Of a stretch of DNA of 14,455 bases, positions 6,126 to 13,259 are shown in pieces; positions within the stretch are counted from its first letter, which is position 1, and each line of letters starts with the position of its first letter. The translations under genes and the position numbers were made by a program. The DNA comes from Clostridiales bacterium (lineage in GTDB: Bacteria; Bacillota; Clostridia; Oscillospirales; Oscillospiraceae): positions 1 through 14,455 of the forward strand of contig JAJBTD010000231.1 in the NCBI GenBank assembly GCA_020861055.1. Reading direction: 5' to 3'. The notes beneath the pieces were generated by a model. That model was not told where the DNA came from, made no database searches, and was given only the letters and a program-made list of their open reading frames with translations.

Positions 6126-7178
6126 ATGAATCCCAACAGCAACAGCAGCCAATCCGCCTCCTATGCTGCCGCAGGGGTGGACGTCACCGCCGGTTATGAG
6201 GCGGTCAGCCGTATCAAGCCTCTGGTGGCCTCTACGGCAGTCCCCGGCGTCCTGGGAGGCATCGGGGATTTCGGCGGTATGTTCGAGCCTCAGATGCAGG
6301 GCATGAGCCGCCCAGTGCTGGTCTCCGGCACCGACGGCGTGGGCACCAAGCTCAAGCTGGCCTTCCTGATGGACAAGCACGACACCGTTGGCATCGACTG
6401 CGTGGCCATGTGCGTCAACGACATCGTCTGCTCCGGCGCTCTGCCCATGTTCTTCCTGGACTATATCGCCTGCGGCAAGAACCAGCCGGCGAGGATCGAG
6501 GCCATCGTCTCTGGCATTGCTGACGGCTGCCGCCGGGCGGGCTGCGCCCTCATCGGCGGGGAGACCGCCGAAATGCCCGGCTTCTACCCGGAGGACGAGT
6601 ACGATCTGGCGGGCTTCTCCGTGGGCCTGGTGGACTACGACAGGCGCATCACCAGCGACCGGATGGAGGAGGGCGACATTCTCCTGGGCCTCGGCTCCTC
6701 CGGCGTCCACTCCAACGGCTATTCCCTGGTGCGCAAGGTGCTGGACATCAACAACACCTACGACCGGTACTACGGCGAGTTGGGCTGCACTCTGGGAGAG
6801 GAGTTGCTCAAGCCCACCCGCATTTATGTGGAGGCTATCCGCTGCCTGATGGAGTGCGGCATCGACATCCACGGGGTGAGCCACATCACCGGCGGCGGCC
6901 TGTATGAAAACGTCCCCCGGATGATGCCCCAGGGTCTCACCGCCCGCATCAACGTCAATTCCATCCCCCAGATGCCCATCTTCTCCATCATCCAGCAGGC
7001 CGGGAACATTCCCGCCCACGATATGTACAACACCTTTAACATGGGCGTGGGCATGGTGCTGGCCGTCCCCAGAGATCACGCGGGAGAGGCCATGAACCTG
7101 CTGGTCCAGAACGGGGAGCGGGTCTCGGTCATCGGCCACGTCTGCAAGGGCGAGAGCGGCGTAGAGGTGCTGCTGTGA
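6126..7178 (+). CDS. purM: Phosphoribosylformylglycinamidine cyclo-ligase (AIR synthetase)
   Basis: A 350-residue protein, close to the usual PurM length. It closes the imidazole ring, turning FGAM into AIR with ATP. Markers are YAAAGVDVTAGYEAVSRIKP (13-32), SGTDGVGTKLKLAF (67-80), the MCVNDIVCSGA segment, LIGGETAEMPGFY (142-154), GLGSSGVHSNGYSLVRK (188-204) and HITGGGLYENVPRM (253-266). The start at 6126 is chosen because AGGAGG at 6110-6115 lies 10 nt before it; the ATG at 6105 overlaps the purF stop but sits upstream of this ribosome site. The Ser/Asn-rich first residues are unremarkable. Its last codons overlap the purN start by 4 bp. Confidence 0.97.
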   Translation: MNPNSNSSQSASYAAAGVDVTAGYEAVSRIKPLVASTAVPGVLGGIGDFGGMFEPQMQGMSRPVLVSGTDGVGTKLKLAFLMDKHDTVGIDCVAMCVNDIVCSGALPMFFLDYIACGKNQPARIEAIVSGIADGCRRAGCALIGGETAEMPGFYPEDEYDLAGFSVGLVDYDRRITSDRMEEGDILLGLGSSGVHSNGYSLVRKVLDINNTYDRYYGELGCTLGEELLKPTRIYVEAIRCLMECGIDIHGVSHITGGGLYENVPRMMPQGLTARINVNSIPQMPIFSIIQQAGNIPAHDMYNTFNMGVGMVLAVPRDHAGEAMNLLVQNGERVSVIGHVCKGESGVEVLL

Positions 7179-7807
7179 AGCGGATCGCCGTCCTGGTTTC
7201 CGGCGGGGGCACCAACCTCCAGGCCCTCATCGACGCCCAAAGCCGGGGTGAACTGGGGCCGGGAGAGATCGCCGCAGTCATCTCCTCCTCCCCGGAGGCC
7301 TACGCCCTCCGCCGGGCGGAGCAGGCGGGGATCCCCGGCTATGTGGTCAGCCGGAAGGACTTCCCCTCCAACCAAGCCATGACCGCCAGCCTCACCCGGC
7401 TGCTGGGGGAGCTGGAGATCAATCTGGTGGTGCTGGCAGGCTTCCTCTATGTGCTCACGGAGGAGCTGATCGAGGCCTATCCCAACGCCATCATCAACGT
7501 CCATCCCGCCCTCATCCCCTCTTTCTGCGGCGAGGGGGCCTACGGCCTCCACGTCCATGAAATGGCCCTGGCCTACGGGGTGAAGGTCTCCGGCGCCACC
7601 GTTCACTTTGTCAACGAGCAGTGCGACGGCGGCCCCATCATCCTCCAGCGGGCAGTCCCCGTGGAGGAGGGGGACACCCCCCAGACCCTCCAGCGCCGTA
7701 TTATGGAACAGGCGGAGTGGAAGCTGCTGCCCCAGGCGGTGCGCCTGTTCTGCCAGGGACGGCTCCGGGTAGAGGGGCGGATCGTCCACATTTTACCCGA
7801 CGATTGA
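7175..7807 (+). CDS. purN: Phosphoribosylglycinamide formyltransferase (GAR transformylase)
   Basis: A 210-residue folate-dependent enzyme that adds a formyl group to GAR using 10-formyl-THF. LVSGGGTNLQALIDA (7-21) is the phosphate-binding N-terminus. Asn108 and His110 in INVHPALIPSF and Asp151 in CDGGPIILQ correspond to the catalytic Asn-His-Asp triad of E. coli PurN. The segment FCGEGAYGLHVHEMAL is the clostridial variant of the substrate loop. It starts with GTG at 7175, overlapping the purM stop as GTGA, a tight translational coupling. The formate-dependent alternative purT is not present in the window. Confidence 0.96.
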   Translation: MKRIAVLVSGGGTNLQALIDAQSRGELGPGEIAAVISSSPEAYALRRAEQAGIPGYVVSRKDFPSNQAMTASLTRLLGELEINLVVLAGFLYVLTEELIEAYPNAIINVHPALIPSFCGEGAYGLHVHEMALAYGVKVSGATVHFVNEQCDGGPIILQRAVPVEEGDTPQTLQRRIMEQAEWKLLPQAVRLFCQGRLRVEGRIVHILPDD

Positions 7808-7834
7808 TTTCATTCTGATACAGTGAGGTGTGCC

Positions 7835-8545
7835 ATGAAACCCCTTGATCTCATGCAGGAGCTGCGGCGCAATCCCTATCCCGGACGGGGCATCGTCCTG
7901 GGACGGAGCGCAGACGGCAGCAAAGCCGTTATCGCCTATTTCATTATGGGCCGCAGCGAGAACAGCCGGAACCGTATTTTCTCCGTCACCGAGGACGGCA
8001 TCCGCACCGAGGCCTACGACCCCTCCAAGATGGTAGACCCCTCCCTTATCATCTACCACCCCGTGCGCAAGGTGGGCGATTTGACCATCGTCACCAACGG
8101 GGATCAGACGGACACCATTATGGAGGCGCTCAACCAGGGCCACTGCTACCGTCATGCCCTGCAGACCCGCACCTTCGAGCCGGACGGCCCCAACTATACT
8201 CCCCGTATCTCCGGGGTGGTAAAGCCGGACGGGGGCTACAATCTCTCCATCCTCAAGAGCTTCAACGGCGACCCGGCCTTCTGCAACCGGTACTTCTTCG
8301 AGTATGACGGGGTCCCCGCCGGGTACGGCCACTTTATCCACACCTATCAGGGGGACGGCAGCCCCCTCCCCTCCTTTGAGGGGGAGCCGGAGCTGGTGGG
8401 CATCCCGGCAAGTTCCGCCGCCGAGCTGGCGGACCTGATCTGGGACAGTCTGAACGGGGAGAATAAGGTCTCCCTCTTTGTCCGCACCATCGACCTGGCG
8501 ACCCAGGAGACCGACGACGTGATCATCAACAAGCATACCCGGTGA
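7835..8545 (+). CDS. purO: IMP cyclohydrolase, PurO-like (Ntn-hydrolase-fold family)
   Basis: A 236-residue protein recognised as the IMP cyclohydrolase family first known from archaea as PurO. It closes the ring of FAICAR to give IMP. Signatures are NPYPGRGIVLGRS (13-25), MGRSENSRNRIFS (38-50), VTNGDQTDTI (86-95), and EPDGPNYTPRISGV (115-128). It is unrelated in fold to the MGS-like cyclohydrolase domain of bifunctional PurH. Its position directly before a formyltransferase that lacks that domain supports the assignment strongly. The ATG at 7835 is chosen over an in-frame GTG at 7823 because GAGGTG (7825-7830) makes a usable ribosome site for it. A 27-bp gap separates it from purN. Confidence 0.85.
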   Translation: MKPLDLMQELRRNPYPGRGIVLGRSADGSKAVIAYFIMGRSENSRNRIFSVTEDGIRTEAYDPSKMVDPSLIIYHPVRKVGDLTIVTNGDQTDTIMEALNQGHCYRHALQTRTFEPDGPNYTPRISGVVKPDGGYNLSILKSFNGDPAFCNRYFFEYDGVPAGYGHFIHTYQGDGSPLPSFEGEPELVGIPASSAAELADLIWDSLNGENKVSLFVRTIDLATQETDDVIINKHTR

Positions 8546-8557
8546 GGAGGCACTGTC

Positions 8558-9736
8558 ATGAAGGAACTGGAACTGAAATACGGCCTGAATCCCAATCAGA
8601 AGCCCTCGAAAATCTACATGGCGGACGGCAGCGAGCTGCCGATCACGGTGCTCAACGGCCGTCCGGGGTACATCAACTTTATGGACGCCTTCAACTCCTG
8701 GCAGCTGGTCAGCGAGCTGAAAGCCTCCACCGGTCTGCCCGCCGCCGCCTCCTTTAAGCACGTCTCCCCCGCCGGGGCTGCCGTGGCAAAGCCGCTGACC
8801 GACATCGACCGTCACATCTATTTTGTGGATAAGGATGCAGAGGTCTCCCCCATCGCCTCCGCCTATATCCGGGCGCGGGGGGCGGACCGGCTCTGCTCCT
8901 ACGGCGACTGGGCGGCCCTGTCCGACGTCTGCGACACCGCCACCGCTGCCTATCTCAAGGCCGAGGTCTCCGACGGCATCATCGCCCCCGGCTACACCGA
9001 CGAGGCCCTGGCGATTCTGAAAACCAAGAAAAAGGGCAATTACAACGTCATTCAGGTGGACCCCAGCTACGTCCCCAAGGCCCAGGAGCGGCGGGAGATC
9101 TTCGGCGTGGTCTTTGAGCAGGGGCACAGCTTTCTGACCATCGATGAAGAAATGCTCTCCAACATCGTCACCGAGAACAAAAGTCTCCCTGACAGCGCGA
9201 AAACCGACCTGATTCTCTCCCTCATCACCCTGAAATACACACAGTCCAACTCCGTCTGCTACGTCAAGGACGGCCAGACCATCGGCGTGGGGGCCGGCCA
9301 GCAGAGCCGCATCCACTGCACCCGTCTGGCCGGGGACAAGGCTAACAACTGGTGGATGCGCCAGCATCCCAAGGTGCTGGCCTTGCAATTTGTGGACGGC
9401 ATCCGCCGCCCTGACCGGGACAACGCCATCGATGTCTACACCTCCAATGAATACGAGGACATCCTGGCCGACGGCGTATGGCAGGAGAGCTTTCAGGTCA
9501 AGCCGGAACCGCTCACCGAGGCGGAGAAAAAGGCCTGGGTGGCCCAGCTCTCCGGGGTGGCCTGCGGCAGCGACGCCTTTTTCCCCTTCGGAGACAACGT
9601 GGAGCGGGCCTTCAAGTCCGGCGTGGAGTACATCGCCGAGCCGGGCGGCTCCATCCGGGACGACAACGTGATCGAGGCCTGCAACCGTCACGGGATCACC
9701 ATGTGCTTTACCGGGATGCGGCTGTTCCATCACTGA
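8558..9736 (+). CDS. purH: AICAR formyltransferase, standalone (PurH C-terminal domain without cyclohydrolase)
   Basis: A 392-residue protein matching only the formyltransferase part of PurH; full PurH is about 510-530 residues with an N-terminal IMP cyclohydrolase domain that is absent here. It transfers a formyl group from 10-formyl-THF to AICAR. SFKHVSPAGAAVAKPL (65-80) holds the Lys67-His68 catalytic pair; SNSVCYVKDGQTIGVGAGQQ (230-249) and the C-terminal segment from SDAFFPFGDN (338) through PGGSIRDDNVIEA to FTGMRLFHH are the classic end of the family. GAGGAGG lies 7 nt before the ATG. The preceding PurO-like gene supplies the missing cyclohydrolase activity. The first 12 residues (MKELELKYGLNP) serve as a start for a domain that never had a fused partner, with no trace of a broken N-terminal half. 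Confidence 0.93.
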   Translation: MKELELKYGLNPNQKPSKIYMADGSELPITVLNGRPGYINFMDAFNSWQLVSELKASTGLPAAASFKHVSPAGAAVAKPLTDIDRHIYFVDKDAEVSPIASAYIRARGADRLCSYGDWAALSDVCDTATAAYLKAEVSDGIIAPGYTDEALAILKTKKKGNYNVIQVDPSYVPKAQERREIFGVVFEQGHSFLTIDEEMLSNIVTENKSLPDSAKTDLILSLITLKYTQSNSVCYVKDGQTIGVGAGQQSRIHCTRLAGDKANNWWMRQHPKVLALQFVDGIRRPDRDNAIDVYTSNEYEDILADGVWQESFQVKPEPLTEAEKKAWVAQLSGVACGSDAFFPFGDNVERAFKSGVEYIAEPGGSIRDDNVIEACNRHGITMCFTGMRLFHH

Positions 9737-9754
9737 GCTGTAGGAGGTGCCTCC

Positions 9755-10078
9755 ATGTACAATGTGCTAAGTTTGCTGCTGGGGCTGGTTGCCCTGGGAC
9801 TACCTCTTTATACCGTGCTCCGCCCCAGCTCTGACCGTAGGGCGCTCCGGGCGGCGGTTGGCAGCGGCTCCGCCGGATTGCTGGCGCTGCTGTGTCAGCT
9901 GCTGGAGGTGGGACGGCGCATTGCTGTGCAGGACTATGCCGGGCTGGAGGACATCTGGGGGGCGATGCTGCTGGCCGGGGTCGTGCTGGTATTGCTGACG
10001 GTTCTGCTGAACGGGGTGCTGCTGCACAGCCGTCGGCATCCCGCCGACGGGAAAATGCCTGAGGAGGTTTCCCCATGA
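9755..10078 (+). CDS. Small membrane protein of unknown function
   Basis: A 107-residue protein with three hydrophobic spans at about 3-22, 36-52 and 67-90, a basic loop between spans 1 and 2 (RPSSDRRALR), and a charged, proline-ending tail (HSRRHPADGKMPEEVSP). I do not recognise a family. A good ribosome site (TAGGAGGTG) precedes the ATG, 18 bp after the AICAR formyltransferase stop. Its TGA overlaps the start of the next small membrane gene as ATGA, so the two are almost certainly made together and may form a complex. They sit inside the purine operon, but nothing in the sequence ties them to purine chemistry. Confidence 0.75.
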   Translation: MYNVLSLLLGLVALGLPLYTVLRPSSDRRALRAAVGSGSAGLLALLCQLLEVGRRIAVQDYAGLEDIWGAMLLAGVVLVLLTVLLNGVLLHSRRHPADGKMPEEVSP

Positions 10079-10320
10079 ATCAACCGTTCACCACAGAGGA
10101 GAAGCGGCGTTTCCGCCTGACAAAGCACCTGAAAGATCATCTTTTTGAGTACGTTCTCGATGTGATTGGCCCAATGGTGTTTGCCGCCGTCCTGTTGTAT
10201 CTGTGCGAGGCGGAGCGCATTGTCTATGGCCTTTTGCTCGCTCTGGCATGGGGCGTGGGCCGGGTCGTCTATCATCTGTATCACTATAAGAAGGAATACA
10301 TCGACATTGATGTGAAGTGA
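10075..10320 (+). CDS. Small two-span membrane protein of unknown function
   Basis: An 81-residue protein with a basic, charged N-terminus (TTEEKRRFRLTKHLKDHL), two hydrophobic spans at about 27-45 and 47-66, and a tyrosine- and lysine-rich end (YHLYHYKKEYIDIDVK). It overlaps the preceding small membrane gene by 4 bp (ATGA), and TGAGGAGGTT before its ATG is a usable ribosome site inside that gene. I do not recognise the family. The charge pattern suggests both termini face the cytoplasm. It ends 48 bp before purD. It is clearly a gene by coupling and codon phase, but its role in the operon is not known. Confidence 0.72.
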   Translation: MNQPFTTEEKRRFRLTKHLKDHLFEYVLDVIGPMVFAAVLLYLCEAERIVYGLLLALAWGVGRVVYHLYHYKKEYIDIDVK

Positions 10321-10368
10321 CCGGGAAGTCATCCGATTGTAAAACCCTCAGAGAAGGAGCGATATCAC

Positions 10369-11631
10369 ATGAAAGTATTAGTGGTCGGCGGCGGCGGCCG
10401 GGAGCACGCCATCTGCTGGAAGCTGGCTCAGTCACCCAAGGTGACAGAGCTGTACTGCGCCCCCGGAAACGGCGGCATCGCACAGGTAGCCACCTGCGTC
10501 CCCATCGGGGCGACGGATATCGAGGGTATGGTCCGCTGGGCCAAGGAGAACGCCATGGACTTCGTGGTGGTGGCCCCGGACGACCCCCTGGCCCTGGGCA
10601 TGGTGGACGCTCTGGAGGCGGCGGGCATCCGGGCCTTTGGCCCTAAGGCCAACGCCGCCATTATCGAGGCGTCCAAGGCATTCTCCAAGGAGTTGATGGC
10701 GAAGTACCACATCCCCACTGCCAAATATCAGACCTTTACCGACGAGAGCGAGGCCCTGGCCTACATCGACCGGGAGGGCGCTCCCATCGTGGTCAAGGCG
10801 GACGGCCTGGCCCTGGGCAAAGGGGTCACGGTGGCCGCCACCGTAGACGAGGCCAAGCAGGCCGTCCGGGACATGATGGAGGGAGGCAAGTTCGGCGCCT
10901 CCGGCTCCACTGTGGTCATCGAGGAGTGCATGACCGGGCCGGAGGTCACGGTGCTGGCCTTCGCCGACGGGGAGACCGTCGTCCCCATGCTGTCCTCTCA
11001 GGACCACAAGCGGGCCTATGACGGCAATCTCGGCCCCAATACCGGCGGCATGGGCGCTTTCTGCCCCTCTCCCAACTACACCCCGGAGATTGCCCGCCAG
11101 TGCGAGGAGACGATCTTCCGTCCCACTCTGGCGGCTATGAAAGCGGAGGGCCGTCCCTTCAAGGGAGTCATCTACTTTGGCCTGATGCTCACCCCGGACG
11201 GCCCCAAGGTGGTGGAGTACAACGCCCGGTTCGGCGACCCGGAGACGCAGCCCCTTCTGTCCATGCTGGATACCGACCTGATGGACATCTTTGAGGCCTG
11301 CGTAGACGGCACTCTGGACCGGATGGACATCCGCTGGAAGTCCGGGGCCGCCTGCTGCCTGGTGCTGGCCTCCGGCGGCTATCCCCTGAGCTATCAGAAG
11401 GGCTACCCCATCTCCGGTCTGGAGCAGGTGCCGGAGTGGGCCACCGTTTTCCACGCCGGAACCAAGCTGTCCGACGGGGTCTATACCACCAACGGAGGCC
11501 GGGTGCTGGGTGTCACCGCCACCGGCGAAAACTTGAAGCAGGCAGTCGCACGGGCCTATGAGGCGGCCTCTCCCATCCAGTGGACGGATATGCACTTCCG
11601 CACCGACATCGGTAAGGTGTGGGTGGACTGA
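10369..11631 (+). CDS. purD: Phosphoribosylamine-glycine ligase (GAR synthetase)
   Basis: A 420-residue ATP-grasp enzyme that joins glycine to phosphoribosylamine, the second step of the pathway. The N-terminal VLVVGGGGREHAICWKLAQS (3-22) and YCAPGNGGIAQ (29-39) are the substrate-binding domain. The ATP-grasp core has PIVVKADGLALGKGVTVA (139-156), EECMTGPEVTVLAF (185-198), SSQDHKRAYDGNLGPNTGGM (209-228) and VVEYNARFGDPETQ (281-294) with metal-binding residues. The usual GPE-x-PL near residue 70 reads APDDPL here, a conservative variant. GAAGGAG lies 9-10 nt before the ATG. It is the last gene of the operon, followed by a strong hairpin. Confidence 0.97.
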   Translation: MKVLVVGGGGREHAICWKLAQSPKVTELYCAPGNGGIAQVATCVPIGATDIEGMVRWAKENAMDFVVVAPDDPLALGMVDALEAAGIRAFGPKANAAIIEASKAFSKELMAKYHIPTAKYQTFTDESEALAYIDREGAPIVVKADGLALGKGVTVAATVDEAKQAVRDMMEGGKFGASGSTVVIEECMTGPEVTVLAFADGETVVPMLSSQDHKRAYDGNLGPNTGGMGAFCPSPNYTPEIARQCEETIFRPTLAAMKAEGRPFKGVIYFGLMLTPDGPKVVEYNARFGDPETQPLLSMLDTDLMDIFEACVDGTLDRMDIRWKSGAACCLVLASGGYPLSYQKGYPISGLEQVPEWATVFHAGTKLSDGVYTTNGGRVLGVTATGENLKQAVARAYEAASPIQWTDMHFRTDIGKVWVD

Positions 11632-11671
11632 CCGCTCCCCTGGTTCCCTCTCTCTGAATCATACCAAGCAA

Positions 11672-11709
11672 CAGCCCCCATCGCAGTGTGATTTCTGCGA
11701 TGGGGGCTG
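11672..11709. terminator. Strong hairpin between convergent purD and metY
   Basis: CAGCCCCCATCGCAG (11672-11686) pairs perfectly over 15 bp with CTGCGATGGGGGCTG (11695-11709), with an 8-nt loop. The base after the stem on the plus strand is A followed by TTT, and on the minus strand TTGCTT, so both sides have only weak T-tracts. The long GC-rich perfect stem between two convergent genes makes a shared terminator the most likely role. It probably ends the purine transcript about 40 nt after purD. Confidence 0.7.
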
Positions 11710-11761
11710 ATTTGCGTGGTTCTGTAGCGGATGGACTGCGCTATGCGGGAGCGGGCAACGC

Positions 11762-13051
11762 TCACTTCACCGCAGCGAATGCCTGTTCCAGATCCGCGAT
11801 AATGTCGTCGATGTGCTCGGTGCCAATGGAGAGCCGGATGGTGTTGCGGCGAATCCCCTGATCCGCCAGCTCCTCGTCGGAGAGCTGAGCGTGGGTGGTG
11901 GTAGCGGGGTGAATGACCAGGCTCTTCACGTCGGCCACGTTGGCCAGCAGAGAGAAGATTTTCAGATGGTCGATAAACTGGAAGGCCTCTGCCTGGCCTC
12001 CCTTGATTTCAAAGGTGAAGATGGACGCCCCGCCGTTGGGGAAGTACTTCTCATACAGCTCGTGATCCGGGTGATCCGGCAGCGAGGGGTGATTGACCCG
12101 CTCCACCTGGGGATGGTTCACCAGGTACTCCACCACCTTTTTCGTGTTTTCCGCATGGCGCTCCAGCCGGAGAGACAGGGTTTCGGTGCCCTGGAGCAGC
12201 AGGAAAGCGGCGAAGGGGGAGATAGATGCGCCGGTGTCCCGGAGCAGAATGGCCCGGATATAGGTGACAAAGGCGGCGGAACCGGCGATATCAGTGAACC
12301 GTACCCCGTGATAGCTGAGGTTCGGCTCGGAGAGCCAGGGATACCGGCCGCTTCCCGCCCAGTCAAAGGTGCCCCCGTCCACGATGACGCCGCCCAGGGT
12401 GGTGCCGTGGCCGCCGATAAACTTGGTGGCGGAGTGCACTACGATGTCCGCTCCGTGCTCGATGGGGCGAATGAGGTAGGGGGTGCCGAAGGTGTTGTCG
12501 ATGACCAGAGGCAGGCCGTGCCGGTGCGCGATCTCGGCAACGGCGTCGATGTCCGGGATGTCAGAGTTGGGGTTGCCAAGGGTCTCGATGTAGACCGCCT
12601 TGGTATTCTCCTGAATGGCGTTCTCCACCTCGTCCAGATTGTGGACGTCTACAAAGGTGGTGCTGATGCCGTACATGGGGAGGGTGTGCCCCAGCAGGTT
12701 GGAGGTACCGCCGTAGATGGTCTTCTGGGCGACGATATGCTCCCCCTCTTTGGCCAGGGCCTGGATGGTATAGGTGATGGCGGCGGCGCCGGAGGCCACG
12801 GCCAGAGCAGCCGTACCGCCCTCCAGGGCGGCGATGCGCTCCTCAAAAGCAGTCTGAGTGGAGTTGTTCAGGCGCCCATAGATGTTGCCCTCCGCTGTCA
12901 GGCTGAACCGGTCTGCGGCGTTCTGACTGTTGGGAAAGACATAGGAGGTGGTGGCGTAGATAGGGACTGCCCTGGCGTCGGAGGCAGGATCAGGCTGCTC
13001 CTGGCCTGCGTGGAGCTGGAGCGTCTCGAACTTGTATTTTTGGCTGCTCAT
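11762..13051 (-). CDS. metY: O-acetylhomoserine sulfhydrylase (MetY-type, PLP-dependent)
   Basis: A 429-residue member of the Cys/Met-metabolism PLP family. It makes homocysteine from O-acetylhomoserine and sulfide, or acts in direct sulfhydrylation. Features are the N-terminal FETLQLHAGQ (8-17), PIYATTSYVF, the YGRLNNST stretch with Tyr58 and Arg60 for the cofactor phosphate of the neighbouring subunit, ALEGGTAALAVASGAAA (75-91), and IETLGNP; Asp185 in LVIDNTFGTPYL contacts the pyridine N, and Lys210 in HSATKFIGGHG forms the Schiff base. The length of about 430 residues with the extended C-terminal half separates MetY from the shorter cystathionine enzymes. AGAGGTC lies 8-9 nt before the ATG. 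It is transcribed alone against purD. The leader is only about 30 nt, so no SAM riboswitch fits. Confidence 0.95.
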   Translation of the reverse strand: MSSQKYKFETLQLHAGQEQPDPASDARAVPIYATTSYVFPNSQNAADRFSLTAEGNIYGRLNNSTQTAFEERIAALEGGTAALAVASGAAAITYTIQALAKEGEHIVAQKTIYGGTSNLLGHTLPMYGISTTFVDVHNLDEVENAIQENTKAVYIETLGNPNSDIPDIDAVAEIAHRHGLPLVIDNTFGTPYLIRPIEHGADIVVHSATKFIGGHGTTLGGVIVDGGTFDWAGSGRYPWLSEPNLSYHGVRFTDIAGSAAFVTYIRAILLRDTGASISPFAAFLLLQGTETLSLRLERHAENTKKVVEYLVNHPQVERVNHPSLPDHPDHELYEKYFPNGGASIFTFEIKGGQAEAFQFIDHLKIFSLLANVADVKSLVIHPATTTHAQLSDEELADQGIRRNTIRLSIGTEHIDDIIADLEQAFAAVK

Positions 13052-13086
13052 GGGAACGACCTCTTTTCCAAATACCGGTTGTAATG

Positions 13087-13115
13087 ACTATACCAGCATT
13101 TACCTACTTTGTCAA
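13087..13115 (-). promoter_or_regulatory. Promoter of metY
   Basis: Read on the minus strand, TTGACA (13115-13110) and TATAGT (13092-13087) are 17 bp apart, with a perfect -35. Transcription should start around 13080, leaving a short leader of about 30 nt to the metY start. It stands back to back with the promoter of the YitT gene. Confidence 0.72.
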
Positions 13116-13154
13116 TGTGTAAAGCTGCTTCAGAGGGATTGACTTCTATCCCGG

Positions 13155-13172
13155 TATCGTATTAGCACGATA
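13155..13172. promoter_or_regulatory. Inverted repeat between divergent promoters, candidate operator
   Basis: TATCGT (13155-13160) and ACGATA (13167-13172) form a 6+6 inverted repeat around ATTAGC. It lies 40 bp upstream of the metY -35 and 26 bp upstream of the YitT -35, in the only non-coding space shared by both genes. That placement would suit a regulator acting on one or both promoters. A repeat this short may be coincidental. Confidence 0.25.
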
Positions 13173-13197
13173 AAATGCTATATTTTTTGTATTTTGA

Positions 13198-13225
13198 TTG
13201 ACTTTCGCAACTTTCTATGTATAAT
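13198..13225 (+). promoter_or_regulatory. Promoter of the YitT-family gene
   Basis: TTGACT (13198-13203) and TATAAT (13220-13225) are 16 bp apart, with a perfect -10. The region upstream (13176-13197) is rich in A and T and includes TATTTTTTG. Transcription would start near 13232, about 28 nt before the chosen start codon. Confidence 0.7.
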
Positions 13226-13259
13226 AGTATGGACAGACACAGAAAGGAGCGTCTACGCC

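Noticed and set aside
7793..9733. A 646-codon open frame on the minus strand opposite purO/purH
   Set aside because: It is antisense to two well-matched enzymes. Strong G/C preference at third positions removes stops from the opposite strand, and its translation is low-complexity (Gly, Val, Asp, His rich) with no recognisable domain.
13052..13086. SAM riboswitch or T-box in the metY leader
   Set aside because: The predicted leader is only about 30 nt, too short for either.
13194..13259. A 22-codon longer N-terminus for the YitT protein
   Set aside because: It would begin upstream of the -35 box and cover the promoter; ATG 13260 has a ribosome site and fits the family's start.
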